From assembly GCA_020851615.1 (NCBI GenBank), contig JADZCL010000265.1, positions 1-9,144 of the forward strand: DNA of 9,144 bases, read 5' to 3'. The translations under genes were made by a program, and so were the position numbers. This stretch comes from Rubrivivax sp. (GTDB taxonomy: Bacteria; Pseudomonadota; Gammaproteobacteria; Burkholderiales; Burkholderiaceae_C). Positions 1 to 6,593 of the stretch are shown here, one piece after another. The notes beneath the pieces were generated by a model. It ran no database searches. It was not told where the DNA came from and saw only the letters and a list, made by a program, of their open reading frames with translations. Position 1 is the stretch's first letter, and every line of letters starts with the position of its first letter.

Positions 1-58
1 CACTCAGGTAGTCGCTCAACCGCGCCCCCGAACTCAACACCGCCTTCGTTCTTGCCAT
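1..58 (-). CDS. Transposase N-terminus, IS4 family (partial, runs off the left edge)
   Basis: ATG at 58-56 opens a frame reading MARTKAVLSSGARLSDYLS to the window edge. From memory, this resembles the first residues of IS4-family transposases that carry the 'insertion element 4 transposase N-terminal' domain, where a short basic MARTK-type start leads into a GARLSDYLS-like segment. Only 19 residues are visible, so the DDE catalytic domain cannot be confirmed. The ribosome binding site is weak (GGCGGA about 9 bases upstream), as is common for transposases. The gene reads outward from the interrupted MCP on the same strand. It could belong to another IS family, since the call rests on a short N-terminus plus the insertion context. 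Confidence 0.6.
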   Translation of the reverse strand, partial: MARTKAVLSSGARLSDYLS

Positions 59-77
59 GCCACGTCCGCCGATGAGA

Positions 78-120
78 GTTGCGTCAGCGGCGATTGTGTA
101 GCAATATCATCTAACGCAAC
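78..120. repeat. Imperfect inverted repeat near the IS end
   Basis: GTTGCGTCAG at 78-87 and CTAACGCAAC at 111-120 are inverted copies matching at 9 of 10 positions, separated by 23 bases. A second, overlapping perfect inverted pair, ACGCAA (114-119) and TTGCGT (125-130) with a 5-base loop, straddles the presumed junction with the MCP. Such structures between an IS end and its transposase start could serve as transposase binding sites or as a hairpin limiting translation from outside transcripts. The function is inferred; only the symmetry is seen. Confidence 0.5.
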
Positions 121-826
121 AGTATTGCGTCAGGTCACCCTCGCCGATGCGCCGGCTCACCTCGCTCACCTCGCGCAGCGGACGCACGATCGAGCGCACC
201 AGGAGCGCACCGCCGACCACCATGCCACCCAGCACCAGCAGGAGCGTGATGCCGGCGAAGACGAGACTGGCCTGGCGCGCCTGCTGCAGGGCTTCACGCT
301 GCGGCACCGCGAGGCTGGCCTCGAGCTCGACCAGCGCACGCTGCTCGGCCTGGTAGGCACTGATCGCCGGAATCACCCGCTCCTTCAGCTGCGCCTGCGC
401 GGCCACGACGTCACCCTTGCTGCGCAAGGCCGCCATGGCCTCGCGCTGGTCGATGTAGGCCTTGCGCGCCGCCGCCACCTTGGCCAGCTGTGCCTTCTCC
501 ACATCGGTGACGGCCAGCTCCTGGACGGCCTTCTGCAGCTCGCTGATGCGCGCACTGGTGTCCTTGATCACCGGGGCGAAGTGCTCGGCCACGGCCGGAT
601 CGTCACCCAACACCGAAGCCAGCACGCGCTGCATGTTCACTTCGGTCAGGTTGGCCCAGCGGTCCACCGCGCCCCCAACGCGCTCGAGCCGTTCGTCGAC
701 CGCTGCGGCTTCACGCTCAAGGCGGTCGGCGCGCACGGCGACCGAGACAAACATGGCCAGCAGCGCGGCCGCGAACAGGCCGATGGCCAGCCACAGGCGG
801 GCGCGGATCGAAAGGGCGGAAAACAT
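107..826 (-). pseudogene. Methyl-accepting chemotaxis protein, truncated after HAMP by IS insertion
   Basis: The remaining 239 residues form the sensory half of a chemoreceptor. They comprise a short cytoplasmic N-terminus, membrane segment 1 (about residues 11-32), a helical periplasmic region resembling a four-helix-bundle (4HB_MCP) ligand domain (about 33-187), membrane segment 2 (about 188-210) and a HAMP linker (about 211-234, with VRPL and GEGDLTQ). The last five residues (YCCVR) and the stop come from the inserted element. The methylation helices and the CheA/CheW-binding hairpin tip are missing, so the product cannot signal in the usual way. Full-length MCPs are about 520-560 residues. 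The start at 826 was chosen because AAGGAG sits 8 bases upstream; a longer GTG start at 853 lacks this. The gene is last in the che operon here, 46 bases after cheW. Confidence 0.88.
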
Positions 827-834
827 CTCGAGGA

Positions 835-840
835 CTCCTT
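835..840 (-). promoter_or_regulatory. Ribosome binding site fixing the MCP start
   Basis: AAGGAG on the minus strand, 8 bases before ATG at 826. It supports the MFSALSIR start over an upstream in-frame GTG at 853 that would add nine residues and put this site inside the gene. Confidence 0.8.
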
Positions 841-872
841 GGAACCGGGGCACGTGGGCGGGTCTGTGGACC

Positions 873-1397
873 TCAGCCGATCAGGCCCATGTCGGCGCTG
901 CTCATCAGGCCTTCGATGTCCATCAGGATCAGCATGCGTTCACCGACGCTGCCGATGCCGGTGATGAAGCTGCCGTCGACACTGCTGTTGAGCTCGGGCG
1001 CGGGCTTGATGTGCTCACGGGTGAGCTCGAGCACGTCGGAGACCGAATCGACCACCGCACCGACGACCCGGCCCTTCACGTTGAGCACGATGACGACCGT
1101 GAAACCGTTGTACTCGGCGTTCTCGCAGCCCAGCTTCAGGCGCAGGTCGATGATGGGCACGATGACGCCACGCAGGTTGACCACGCCCTTGATGAAGTGC
1201 GGTGCGTTGGCAATGCGCGTGGGGGGTTCGTAGGAGCGGATCTCCTGCACGCGCAGGATGTCGATGCCGTACTCCTCCCCACCCAGGCGGAAGGTGAGGA
1301 ACTCGCCGCCTTCGGCGACGAAGGGCGCGCCAGGCTTTGCACCGGTGCGCACCGCCTCGTGGCGGGCGACGACGGCGGCTTCGGTGACCATGTCCAT
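873..1397 (-). CDS. cheW: Chemotaxis coupling protein CheW
   Basis: A 174-residue single-domain CheW adaptor, which links chemoreceptor tips to the CheA kinase in cytoplasmic signalling arrays. The CheW fold begins near residue 30 ([16 protein letters not shown]) and contains the conserved VQEI, the segment around [16 protein letters not shown] and the late [10 protein letters not shown] stretch. No receiver domain follows, so it is CheW rather than CheV. The N-terminal extension of about 25 residues is low in conservation. ATG at 1397 has AGGAG (1405-1409) seven bases upstream; an in-frame ATG at 1391 is also possible. It lies 91 bases after cheA and 46 bases before the MCP gene, the usual cheA-cheW-mcp order of these bacteria. 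Confidence 0.95.
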   Translation of the reverse strand: MDMVTEAAVVARHEAVRTGAKPGAPFVAEGGEFLTFRLGGEEYGIDILRVQEIRSYEPPTRIANAPHFIKGVVNLRGVIVPIIDLRLKLGCENAEYNGFTVVIVLNVKGRVVGAVVDSVSDVLELTREHIKPAPELNSSVDGSFITGIGSVGERMLILMDIEGLMSSADMGLIG

Positions 1398-1444
1398 GTG
1401 ATCGCTCCTGAAAGGTGAGACCCGGGGTGGGCCTGTAGGGAAGG

Positions 1445-1452
1445 CTATCGGC
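1445..1452 (-). promoter_or_regulatory. Possible internal sigma-28 -10 element upstream of cheW
   Basis: On the minus strand GCCGATAG matches the FliA -10 consensus GCCGATAA at 7 of 8 positions, 48 bases before the cheW start. The matching -35 position, around 1468-1473, is poor (CTTCAT), so this is only a weak candidate for a secondary promoter driving cheW and the MCP. Confidence 0.25.
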
Positions 1453-1455
1453 CGT

Positions 1456-1479
1456 GCCAGCGCGAAATGAAGCGCCGGC
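1456..1479 (-). other. Hairpin between cheA and cheW
   Basis: Minus-strand GCCGGCGC and GCGCTGGC (8-bp stem with one G-U pair, 8-base loop) begin 10 bases after the cheA stop. There is no T-run, so full termination is unlikely. It could act as an mRNA stability or processing element that sets the cheA to cheW ratio. The structure is seen; the role is inferred. Confidence 0.4.
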
Positions 1480-1488
1480 GGGTGGATT

Positions 1489-3630
1489 TCAGTGGCGGCT
1501 GCGGCGCACCAGCGAGCCGATGTCCAGGATCAGCGCCACGCGCCCATCGCCCAGGATCGTGGCGCCGCTGACGTCGTCGACCTTGCGGTAGTTGGATTCG
1601 AGGTTCTTCACGACCACCTGCTGCTGGCCCAGCAGTTCGTCGACCAGCAGGGCGACGCGGCCACCTTCGGCCTCGACGACGACCATGATGTTGGCCACAT
1701 GCTCGAAGTCGAAGCGCGGCACCTCGAAGACCTTCTCCAGGTCGACCACCGGCATGTACTCGTCGCGCACCTCGACCACGCGGCCGCTGCCGCCGATGGT
1801 CTTGACCATGCCCGGCTGCACCTGGAAGGACTCGACCACGCTGGCCAGCGGCAGGATGTAGCACTCCTCGCCCACGCCCACGCTCATGCCATCCATGATG
1901 GCCAGCGTCAGCGGCAGGCGCACGCGCACCGTCATGCCGTAGCCCTCGGCGGAGTCGATCTCGACCGATCCGCCCAGTGCCGTGATGTTCTTCTTGACCA
2001 CGTCCATGCCCACGCCGCGCCCGGAGACGTCGGTGACTTCGGCCGCGGTCGAGAAGCCCGGCGCGAAGATGAGGCCGTAGACATCGGCGTCACTCATCCC
2101 GTCGTGCACGTCCAGGCCGCGTTCGCGCGCCTTGGTCAGCAGCTTGCCGCGGTTGAGGCCCTTGCCGTCGTCACGCACCTCGATCACGATGCTGCCGCCC
2201 TGATGGCTGGCCACCAGCGTGACCGTGCCCTGCTCGGGCTTGCCCTTGGCCACGCGCTCGGCCGGCAATTCGATGCCGTGGTCGCAGCTGTTGCGCACCA
2301 GGTGGGTGAGCGGGTCGGTGATCTTCTCCACCACGCCCTTGTCGAGTTCGGTCGCCTCGCCCTGTGTCACCAGCTCGACCTTCTTGCCCAGCTTGCCCGC
2401 AAGGTCGCGCAGCATGCGCGGGAAGCGGTTGAAGACGACCGACATCGGGATCATGCGGATCGACATGACCGCCTCCTGCAGGTCGCGCGTGTTGCGCTCC
2501 AGATCGGCAAGCCCAGAGGTCAGCTGCTGGTACAGCCCGCTGTCGATGGCCTTGCCGTTCTGCGCCAGCATGGCCTGCGTGATGACGAGCTCGCCCACCA
2601 GGTTGATGAGCTGGTCGACCTTCTCGACGGACACGCGCAGGGTGCTCGATTCGGCTGCCGCGCCGCCCGCGGGCCCACCCGCGCGCGGTGCAGCCGCACG
2701 CGCGGGCACGCTGGCGGCAGTCGGCACCGGTGCGGCGACGGCCGCGGCCGCGGGTGCTGCGGTATCGGCATCCGGTGAGCCCGGCGCGTTGTCGAAGAAG
2801 CCATAGCCGGGATCGGCGGCCGCCTCTTCCGGAGCCCCCGGGGCCCCGTCGTGAAAGCCGTAGCCGGCCGACGCCGGCTCCAGGCGCAGCGCCTCGCGTG
2901 CGACGTGGAAGGTGCACAGGTCCAGCAACTCGGCGTCGGGCGTGGCGGTCACGATGCGCAGGCGGCGCATGCCGTCGGCGGCCTGGCCGCCGTCGATGGC
3001 CTCGATGGTGCCAAGGTCGGGGATCTCCTTGAACAGCTCGAACAGGTTCTCGGCCTGCCTGGTGTCCTCCAGCGGACCGACCGTCAGCACGAGCGCGCGC
3101 GCCGAGGCGGCGCCGCTGGACGCAGGCATGGGCGTGGGTGCAGGCTGCGCCGCCGGCTTGGCCGGTTCACGCGCGGCAGCCGGCCTGGGTGCTGGCGCGA
3201 CCGCCGCCCCCCCTTCGACCTGGGCACGGATGGTCACGAGCAGCTCGGTGGTGTCGATGGCGTCCTGCCCGCTGCCCTGGTGGCGGGCAAGCTGGGCCTT
3301 GAGTGCATCACCGGCCTGCAGCAGCACGTCGACCATCGCGACCGTGGGCTGCAACTCGTGGCGGCGCAGCTTGTCCAGCAAGGTCTCCATCTGGTGCGTC
3401 AGCTCGGCGACGTCGGAGAAGCCGAACGTCGCCGCCCCGCCCTTGACCGAGTGCGCACAGCGGAAGATGGCGTTGAGTTCCTCGTCATCGGCGGCCGTGA
3501 CGTCGATGGCGAGCAGCATCTGCTCCATCTTCTCGAGGTTCTCCGCCGCCTCCTCGAAGAAGACCTGGAAGAACTGGCTCAGATCGATGCCCGCGTTGAG
3601 GCTGGCAGCGCTTTGGGATGGCTCGGCCAT
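1489..3630 (-). CDS. cheA: Chemotaxis histidine kinase CheA
   Basis: A 713-residue CheA, the cytoplasmic kinase that phosphorylates CheY under receptor control. P1 (about 17-115) holds the phospho-accepting His60 in [16 protein letters not shown]2-like domain (about 176-254) follows an Ala/Pro-rich linker. A second Ala/Pro/Gly-rich linker (about 255-328) contains two GYGF-type repeats. P3 dimerisation (about 330-393) and the P4 ATPase follow, with N box at 443-454 ([12 protein letters not shown]), G1 VRDDGKGL at 485-492, F box APGFST at 523-528 and G2 GRGVGMDV at 537-544. P5, the CheW-like domain (about 580-710), ends the protein. All catalytic motifs are intact. ATG at 3630 has AGGAG (3640-3644) nine bases upstream. 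It sits between cheY and cheW in the operon. Confidence 0.97.
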   Translation of the reverse strand: MAEPSQSAASLNAGIDLSQFFQVFFEEAAENLEKMEQMLLAIDVTAADDEELNAIFRCAHSVKGGAATFGFSDVAELTHQMETLLDKLRRHELQPTVAMVDVLLQAGDALKAQLARHQGSGQDAIDTTELLVTIRAQVEGGAAVAPAPRPAAAREPAKPAAQPAPTPMPASSGAASARALVLTVGPLEDTRQAENLFELFKEIPDLGTIEAIDGGQAADGMRRLRIVTATPDAELLDLCTFHVAREALRLEPASAGYGFHDGAPGAPEEAAADPGYGFFDNAPGSPDADTAAPAAAAVAAPVPTAASVPARAAAPRAGGPAGGAAAESSTLRVSVEKVDQLINLVGELVITQAMLAQNGKAIDSGLYQQLTSGLADLERNTRDLQEAVMSIRMIPMSVVFNRFPRMLRDLAGKLGKKVELVTQGEATELDKGVVEKITDPLTHLVRNSCDHGIELPAERVAKGKPEQGTVTLVASHQGGSIVIEVRDDGKGLNRGKLLTKARERGLDVHDGMSDADVYGLIFAPGFSTAAEVTDVSGRGVGMDVVKKNITALGGSVEIDSAEGYGMTVRVRLPLTLAIMDGMSVGVGEECYILPLASVVESFQVQPGMVKTIGGSGRVVEVRDEYMPVVDLEKVFEVPRFDFEHVANIMVVVEAEGGRVALLVDELLGQQQVVVKNLESNYRKVDDVSGATILGDGRVALILDIGSLVRRSRH
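2773..2862 (-). repeat. Repeated GYGF-D-APG-P motif in the CheA linker
   Basis: Within CheA, residues 257-268 ([12 protein letters not shown]) and 275-286 ([12 protein letters not shown]) are a direct repeat, identical at 9 of 12 positions with an 18-residue period. They lie in an otherwise Ala/Pro-rich, probably disordered segment between the P2-like and P3 domains. Conserved aromatic and acidic residues in a disordered linker suggest a short binding motif present twice; that role is inference. Confidence 0.7.
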
Positions 3631-3673
3631 TTGAATCGGCTCCTGCGATCGTCGAAATGCGTAAGGTGGTCGC

Positions 3674-4036
3674 TCAGCGGATGACCTTGCCGATGACCTC
3701 GATCAGCTTGGACGGATCGAAGGGCTTGACCAGCCAGCCCGTGGCCCCGGCGGCGCGCCCGGCCTGCTTCATTTGGTCGCTGGACTCGGTGGTCAGGATC
3801 AGGATGGGCGTGCCCTTGAACTTGGGGTTCTCGCGCAGCTTCTTCGTCAGGCTGATGCCGTCCATGCGGGGCATGTTCTGGTCGGTCAACACGAGATTGA
3901 AGTCGCGGCTGTTGGCCTTCTCGTAGGCGTCCTGCCCGTCGACGGCCTCGACCACGTTGAAGCCCGCGTTCTTGAGCGTGAACGAGACCATCTGCCGCAT
4001 GGAGGCGGAATCGTCGACGGCGAGAATCGAGTGCAT
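3674..4036 (-). CDS. cheY: Chemotaxis response regulator CheY
   Basis: A 120-residue stand-alone receiver domain, the diffusible output regulator phosphorylated by CheA. It has the acidic pair Asp8/Asp9, phospho-acceptor Asp52 in TDQNMPRMDG, switch Thr82 and Lys104 in KPF. The position matching Tyr106 of E. coli CheY is Trp101 (GWLVKPF). The neighbour of the phospho-Asp is Gln53 where E. coli has Trp58, and Asn54 matches Asn59. No output domain is present. ATG at 4036 has AGGAG (4045-4049) eight bases upstream. It lies between the CheZ-like gene (46-base gap) and cheA (43-base gap). It may act on the flagellar motor or as a phosphate sink for this cluster; the sequence does not decide which. 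Confidence 0.93.
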   Translation of the reverse strand: MHSILAVDDSASMRQMVSFTLKNAGFNVVEAVDGQDAYEKANSRDFNLVLTDQNMPRMDGISLTKKLRENPKFKGTPILILTTESSDQMKQAGRAAGATGWLVKPFDPSKLIEVIGKVIR

Positions 4037-4082
4037 GGGGTGTGCTCCTGGGGTGCTTTGCGGGGTATGCCGTTGGGGGGCT

Positions 4083-4547
4083 TCAGAACAGCTCGATCGA
4101 GCCGGCGTCCATTTCGTCCTGCGTGACCGGGTTCGGGCGCAGCGGGGCTTCCTCGACGACGGCGACGCCCTCCTCGTCGTCACCCATGGCGTCACGGGCG
4201 AGGCGATCGGCGCAGTTGCGCAGGCGCTTGTTGGTGTGCGCGATGAGCTGCGTGGCCATGTCCTGGAACTGCAGTGCGGTGATGGCGTGCGCCAGGGTCT
4301 GGCGCGCCTGCCGGATCGGATCGGGCTCACCGGCCGTGGCCTCCCGCACCTGCACGAGGACGGCGTCCATGTGCTCGGAGGCATAGGTGAAGTGCTGCAT
4401 CAGCGCCTGGCTGGCGTCGTCCAGCAGGCGCTGCAGGCGTTCCAGGTCGTTGTGCGCCACCAGCAGATGGTCCTGCAACTCGGTGGCGGCCAGGACCGAC
4501 AGCGCGGGCGGCGGCAGGGTCGACGATTCTTGTGCGTTGGCGAGCAT
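4083..4547 (-). CDS. Short CheZ-like CheY-P phosphatase candidate
   Basis: A 154-residue, mostly helical acidic protein, the first gene of the che operon. Two features point to CheZ. The helix around residues 91-105 contains FQDMATQ, which places Asp96 and Gln100 four residues apart like catalytic Asp143 and Gln147 in the FQDLTGQ motif of E. coli CheZ. The C-terminus, QDEMDAGSIELF, resembles the CheY-binding tail of CheZ (QDxxD followed by a terminal Phe), attached by a flexible acidic/Pro linker (about 121-142). CheZ itself is about 214 residues, so the hairpin is shorter. The start at 4547 follows TGGAG (4553-4557) five bases upstream; a start at 4598 has no such site. Its position before cheY supports a role in dephosphorylating CheY. 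The family call is inferred from motifs and not from overall similarity. Confidence 0.68.
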   Translation of the reverse strand: MLANAQESSTLPPPALSVLAATELQDHLLVAHNDLERLQRLLDDASQALMQHFTYASEHMDAVLVQVREATAGEPDPIRQARQTLAHAITALQFQDMATQLIAHTNKRLRNCADRLARDAMGDDEEGVAVVEEAPLRPNPVTQDEMDAGSIELF

Positions 4548-4732
4548 CAAGGCTCCAGGGCGGCGGTTGCGCAAGCAGGAATGACCATGAGGCAGCACAC
4601 CCCAGCCGGGGCGACGCCTACAAGGGCATTTTCGGCAGCACCCCGCCCGACATTGAGGGGAAGAAGATGCGATTCACGCGCTTTCTTGCCGGCGCAGTCG
4701 GTGCTGCGGCGCCGCTTTGCGATACTGGCCGC
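4548..4732. promoter_or_regulatory. Divergent intergenic region between che operon and sensor kinase
   Basis: This 185-base spacer between divergently read genes holds the sigma-28-like promoter on the minus strand. On the plus strand a GATACT hexamer (4721-4726) ends six bases before ATG 4733. Local third-position GC falls to about one half in the kinase frame here, consistent with non-coding DNA. No well-spaced -35 was found for GATACT (TTGCCG at 4686-4691 is 29 bases away). A GAGGGG at 4655-4660 precedes an alternative ATG at 4667. Confidence 0.5.
4629..4657 (-). promoter_or_regulatory. Candidate sigma-28 (FliA) promoter of the che operon
   Basis: On the minus strand CTCAAT (4657-4652) and GCCGAAAA (4636-4629) are separated by 15 bases. 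The flagellar sigma-28 consensus is roughly CTAAAG, 14-15 bases, GCCGATAA. The -10 matches at 7 of 8 positions and the -35 at 4 of 6. Transcription would begin near 4622, leaving a leader of about 75 bases before the CheZ-like gene. A FliA promoter is what would be expected for a chemotaxis operon. Confidence 0.5.
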
Positions 4733-5899
4733 ATGCTTGGCGTCCCGCCTGCCCCGTCCGTCCTGCAGATCCTGCACCTGGAGGATTCCGAGCTCGACCA
4801 TGCGCTGGCACTGGCGCAACTGCGCCGCAGCGGCATGACGGTGGCTGCGCAGCGCGTGGACAGCCGGGCCGAGTTCGAGGCCGCACTGCTGAATAGGCGC
4901 TGGGACGCCATCGTCTCGGACTACAACCTGCCCGGGTTCTCCGGGCTGCAGGCGCTGGCCATCGTGCGCGCGCGCGACCCCATCGTGCCCTTCGTCCTGG
5001 TATCCGGCGAGATCGGCGAGGACGTGGCCGTTGCCGCCATGCGCAGCGGCGCCAGCGACTACCTGCTCAAGGACGGACTGGCCCGCCTGGCGCCGGCGCT
5101 CGAGCACGCGATCGAAGCCGCCCGCATGCACGCCGCCAAGCTCGCATCGGAGCACGAGCTGGCCGCCTCGCGTCAACGCCTGGCCGACTGGGCACGCCAC
5201 CTCCAGACACGCATCGAGGCAGAACGGGCGGCCATTGCGCGCGAGATCCACGACGACGTCGGCGGCTCCCTGACCGCGCTCAAGTTCGACATCGACTGGA
5301 TCCGCCGCCACAGCGCCGACGCCGCGGTGCAGCGGCGCGCGGCGTCAGCCCTGGAGACGGTGACGCAGGCCATCGGCGCCAGCCAGCGCGTGATGCACAA
5401 CCTGCGCCCGGCGATCCTCGAACAGGGGTTGGTGCCGGCCCTGCAGTGGCTGGCCGGCCGCTTCGAGAAGCGCACCGGCACCGAGTGCCGCTTCCACACC
5501 CGGGACGAGCGCATTGGCGCCCCCGGTCACTCGCTGCCCGACGACGTGCCCCTGGTGGCCTACCGCACGGCGCAGGAAGCGCTCACCAACATCAGCAAGC
5601 ACGCGCAGGCCCGCCGGGTGACGATGGACTTGTCGCTGGCCGGCGGCGTGCTCTCACTGGAGATCAGCGACGACGGGTGCGGTCTGGCCCAGGGCGATCT
5701 GGCCAAGGCGGGCAGCTTCGGCATCCGCGGTCTGCACGAGCGCGCCGGCACCGTCGGTGGCTGGATCGACCTCAGCGCCAGCAGCACGGGCACGACGCTG
5801 CTGCTCTCGATCCCGCTGCAGGCGGCGCCGGCACGACCGGGCGCGCCGGCAGACGAAAGCCACCGCGAACACGATCCATCGGCCTGGTCCGACCTATGA
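4733..5899 (+). CDS. Receiver-histidine kinase hybrid (REC + HisKA_3/HATPase, NarL-type)
   Basis: A 388-residue soluble signalling kinase without membrane segments. An N-terminal receiver domain (about 9-128) has Glu17/Asp18, phospho-acceptor Asp63 in VSDYNLPGFSG, Ser91 and Lys113. A helical, coiled-coil-like stretch (about 130-168) leads to a HisKA_3 dimerisation domain with His173 in REIHDDVGGSL. The HATPase domain shows an N box (QEALTNISKH, Asn286), G1 DDGCG (313-317) and G2 GSFGIRGLHERA (327-338). It probably autophosphorylates at His173 under control of its own receiver, which another kinase may feed, and passes phosphate to the regulator 51 bases downstream. ATG 4733 is preferred because codon bias falls sharply upstream. 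ATG 4667 would add 22 residues with a GAGGGG site. With GATACT only six bases upstream, the mRNA may be leaderless. Confidence 0.88.
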   Translation: MLGVPPAPSVLQILHLEDSELDHALALAQLRRSGMTVAAQRVDSRAEFEAALLNRRWDAIVSDYNLPGFSGLQALAIVRARDPIVPFVLVSGEIGEDVAVAAMRSGASDYLLKDGLARLAPALEHAIEAARMHAAKLASEHELAASRQRLADWARHLQTRIEAERAAIAREIHDDVGGSLTALKFDIDWIRRHSADAAVQRRAASALETVTQAIGASQRVMHNLRPAILEQGLVPALQWLAGRFEKRTGTECRFHTRDERIGAPGHSLPDDVPLVAYRTAQEALTNISKHAQARRVTMDLSLAGGVLSLEISDDGCGLAQGDLAKAGSFGIRGLHERAGTVGGWIDLSASSTGTTLLLSIPLQAAPARPGAPADESHREHDPSAWSDL

Positions 5900-5950
5900 T
5901 CGGCACCGTCTGAGCCCCCAACCTGCAGGCGCCCCACCCACCCCGCAGCC

Positions 5951-6586
5951 ATGATCCGCGTCATCCTCTGCGACGACCATGCGCTGATCCGCCGCGGCAT
6001 CCGCGACACGCTGGCCGATGCGCCGGACATGCGCGTGGTCGGCGAGGCCGCCGACTACGCCGCGCTGCGCGGCCTGATGCGCGAGCAGGACTGCGACGTG
6101 CTGGTGCTGGACATCAACCTGCCCGGCCGCAGCGGCCTCGATGCCCTGCACGCGCTCAAGGACGAGGGCTCGCCGGTCAAGGTGCTGGTCGTCAGCATGT
6201 ATCCCGAGGACCAGTACGCGATCCGCGCCCTGCGCGCGGGCGCCTTCGGCTACGTCAACAAGGGCGGAGACCCGCAGGCCATCGTCAACGCGGTGCGCAC
6301 CGTCGCGCAGGGCCGCAAGTACGTCACGTCCGAGATCGCGCAGATGCTGGTCGACAGCCTCACCGCCCCCGGCGACGAACTGCCGCACCACAAGCTCTCC
6401 GACCGCGAGTTGCAGACGCTGGTGCTGATCGCCTCGGGCCGGCGGCTCTCCGACATCGCCGAAGAACTGCTGCTGAGTCCGAAGACGGTCTCGGTCTACC
6501 GCGCCCGCGTGCTCGAGAAGCTGCAACTGGCCAACAATTCCGAGCTCACGGTCTACGCCATCCGCAACGGCCTGGTCGGTCAGTAG
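5951..6586 (+). CDS. NarL/LuxR-family response regulator
   Basis: A 211-residue DNA-binding regulator. The receiver domain (about 1-120) has Asp8/Asp9, phospho-acceptor Asp54 in VLDINLPGRSG, Ser82 and Lys104 in NKGGD. A GerE-type helix-turn-helix (about 147-208) contains LSDRELQTLVLIASGRRLSD and the recognition segment SPKTVSVYRARVLEKL. It is the probable partner of the kinase immediately upstream, as HisKA_3 kinases pair with NarL-type regulators. No clear Shine-Dalgarno sequence precedes ATG 5951. A TATGAT hexamer (5895-5900) across the kinase stop could be a -10 but lacks a convincing -35. The next gene starts seven bases after its stop, so the two are almost certainly cotranscribed. Its targets cannot be read from the sequence. 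Confidence 0.93.
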   Translation: MIRVILCDDHALIRRGIRDTLADAPDMRVVGEAADYAALRGLMREQDCDVLVLDINLPGRSGLDALHALKDEGSPVKVLVVSMYPEDQYAIRALRAGAFGYVNKGGDPQAIVNAVRTVAQGRKYVTSEIAQMLVDSLTAPGDELPHHKLSDRELQTLVLIASGRRLSDIAEELLLSPKTVSVYRARVLEKLQLANNSELTVYAIRNGLVGQ

Positions 6587-6593
6587 GACCGCC

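Larger units (their letters stand above)
1..124 (-). mobile_element. End of an insertion sequence (probable IS4 family) inserted in an MCP gene
   Basis: From about position 124 leftwards the sequence stops looking like the MCP gene. The conserved HAMP ending GDLTQ is followed by five unrelated residues and a stop, and then by the start of a transposase-like reading frame. Codon use also shifts (TTG, AGT, AGA and CAA codons) against the G/C-ending codons of the che genes. The exact element end is uncertain and lies somewhere around 119-124. The region is rich in short inverted repeats of TTGCGT/ACGCAA, consistent with an IS terminus. Only one end is in the window, so neither the terminal inverted repeat pair nor a target duplication can be checked. 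Confidence 0.7.

Noticed and set aside
1..106. Frameshifted continuation of the MCP
   Set aside because: Read in the other minus-strand frames, this stretch gives no methylation-helix or hairpin-tip sequence, and its codon use differs from the che genes. An insertion explains it better than a frameshift.
873..1397. CheV (CheW plus receiver)
   Set aside because: The protein ends after the CheW domain and no receiver domain follows.
1492..2778. A 428-residue open frame on the plus strand, opposite cheA
   Set aside because: It is antisense to the intact, motif-complete cheA. The translation is His/Asp/Arg-rich with no recognisable domain, as expected from high-GC antisense frames.
2851..3684. 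A 277-residue open frame on the plus strand, opposite the 5' half of cheA
   Set aside because: Same reason: it overlaps the CheA P1 and P2 coding region and shows only biased composition.
4548..4598. Longer start for the CheZ-like gene at 4598
   Set aside because: No ribosome binding site precedes it, and the added residues are Arg/Pro-rich and unlike the helical body. TGGAG before 4547 fits better.
5896..5913. Five-codon frame (ATG at 5896) overlapping the kinase stop as ATGA
   Set aside because: It resembles translational coupling, but the frame ends after five codons and the regulator starts 38 bases later in a different context. There is too little to call a leader peptide.
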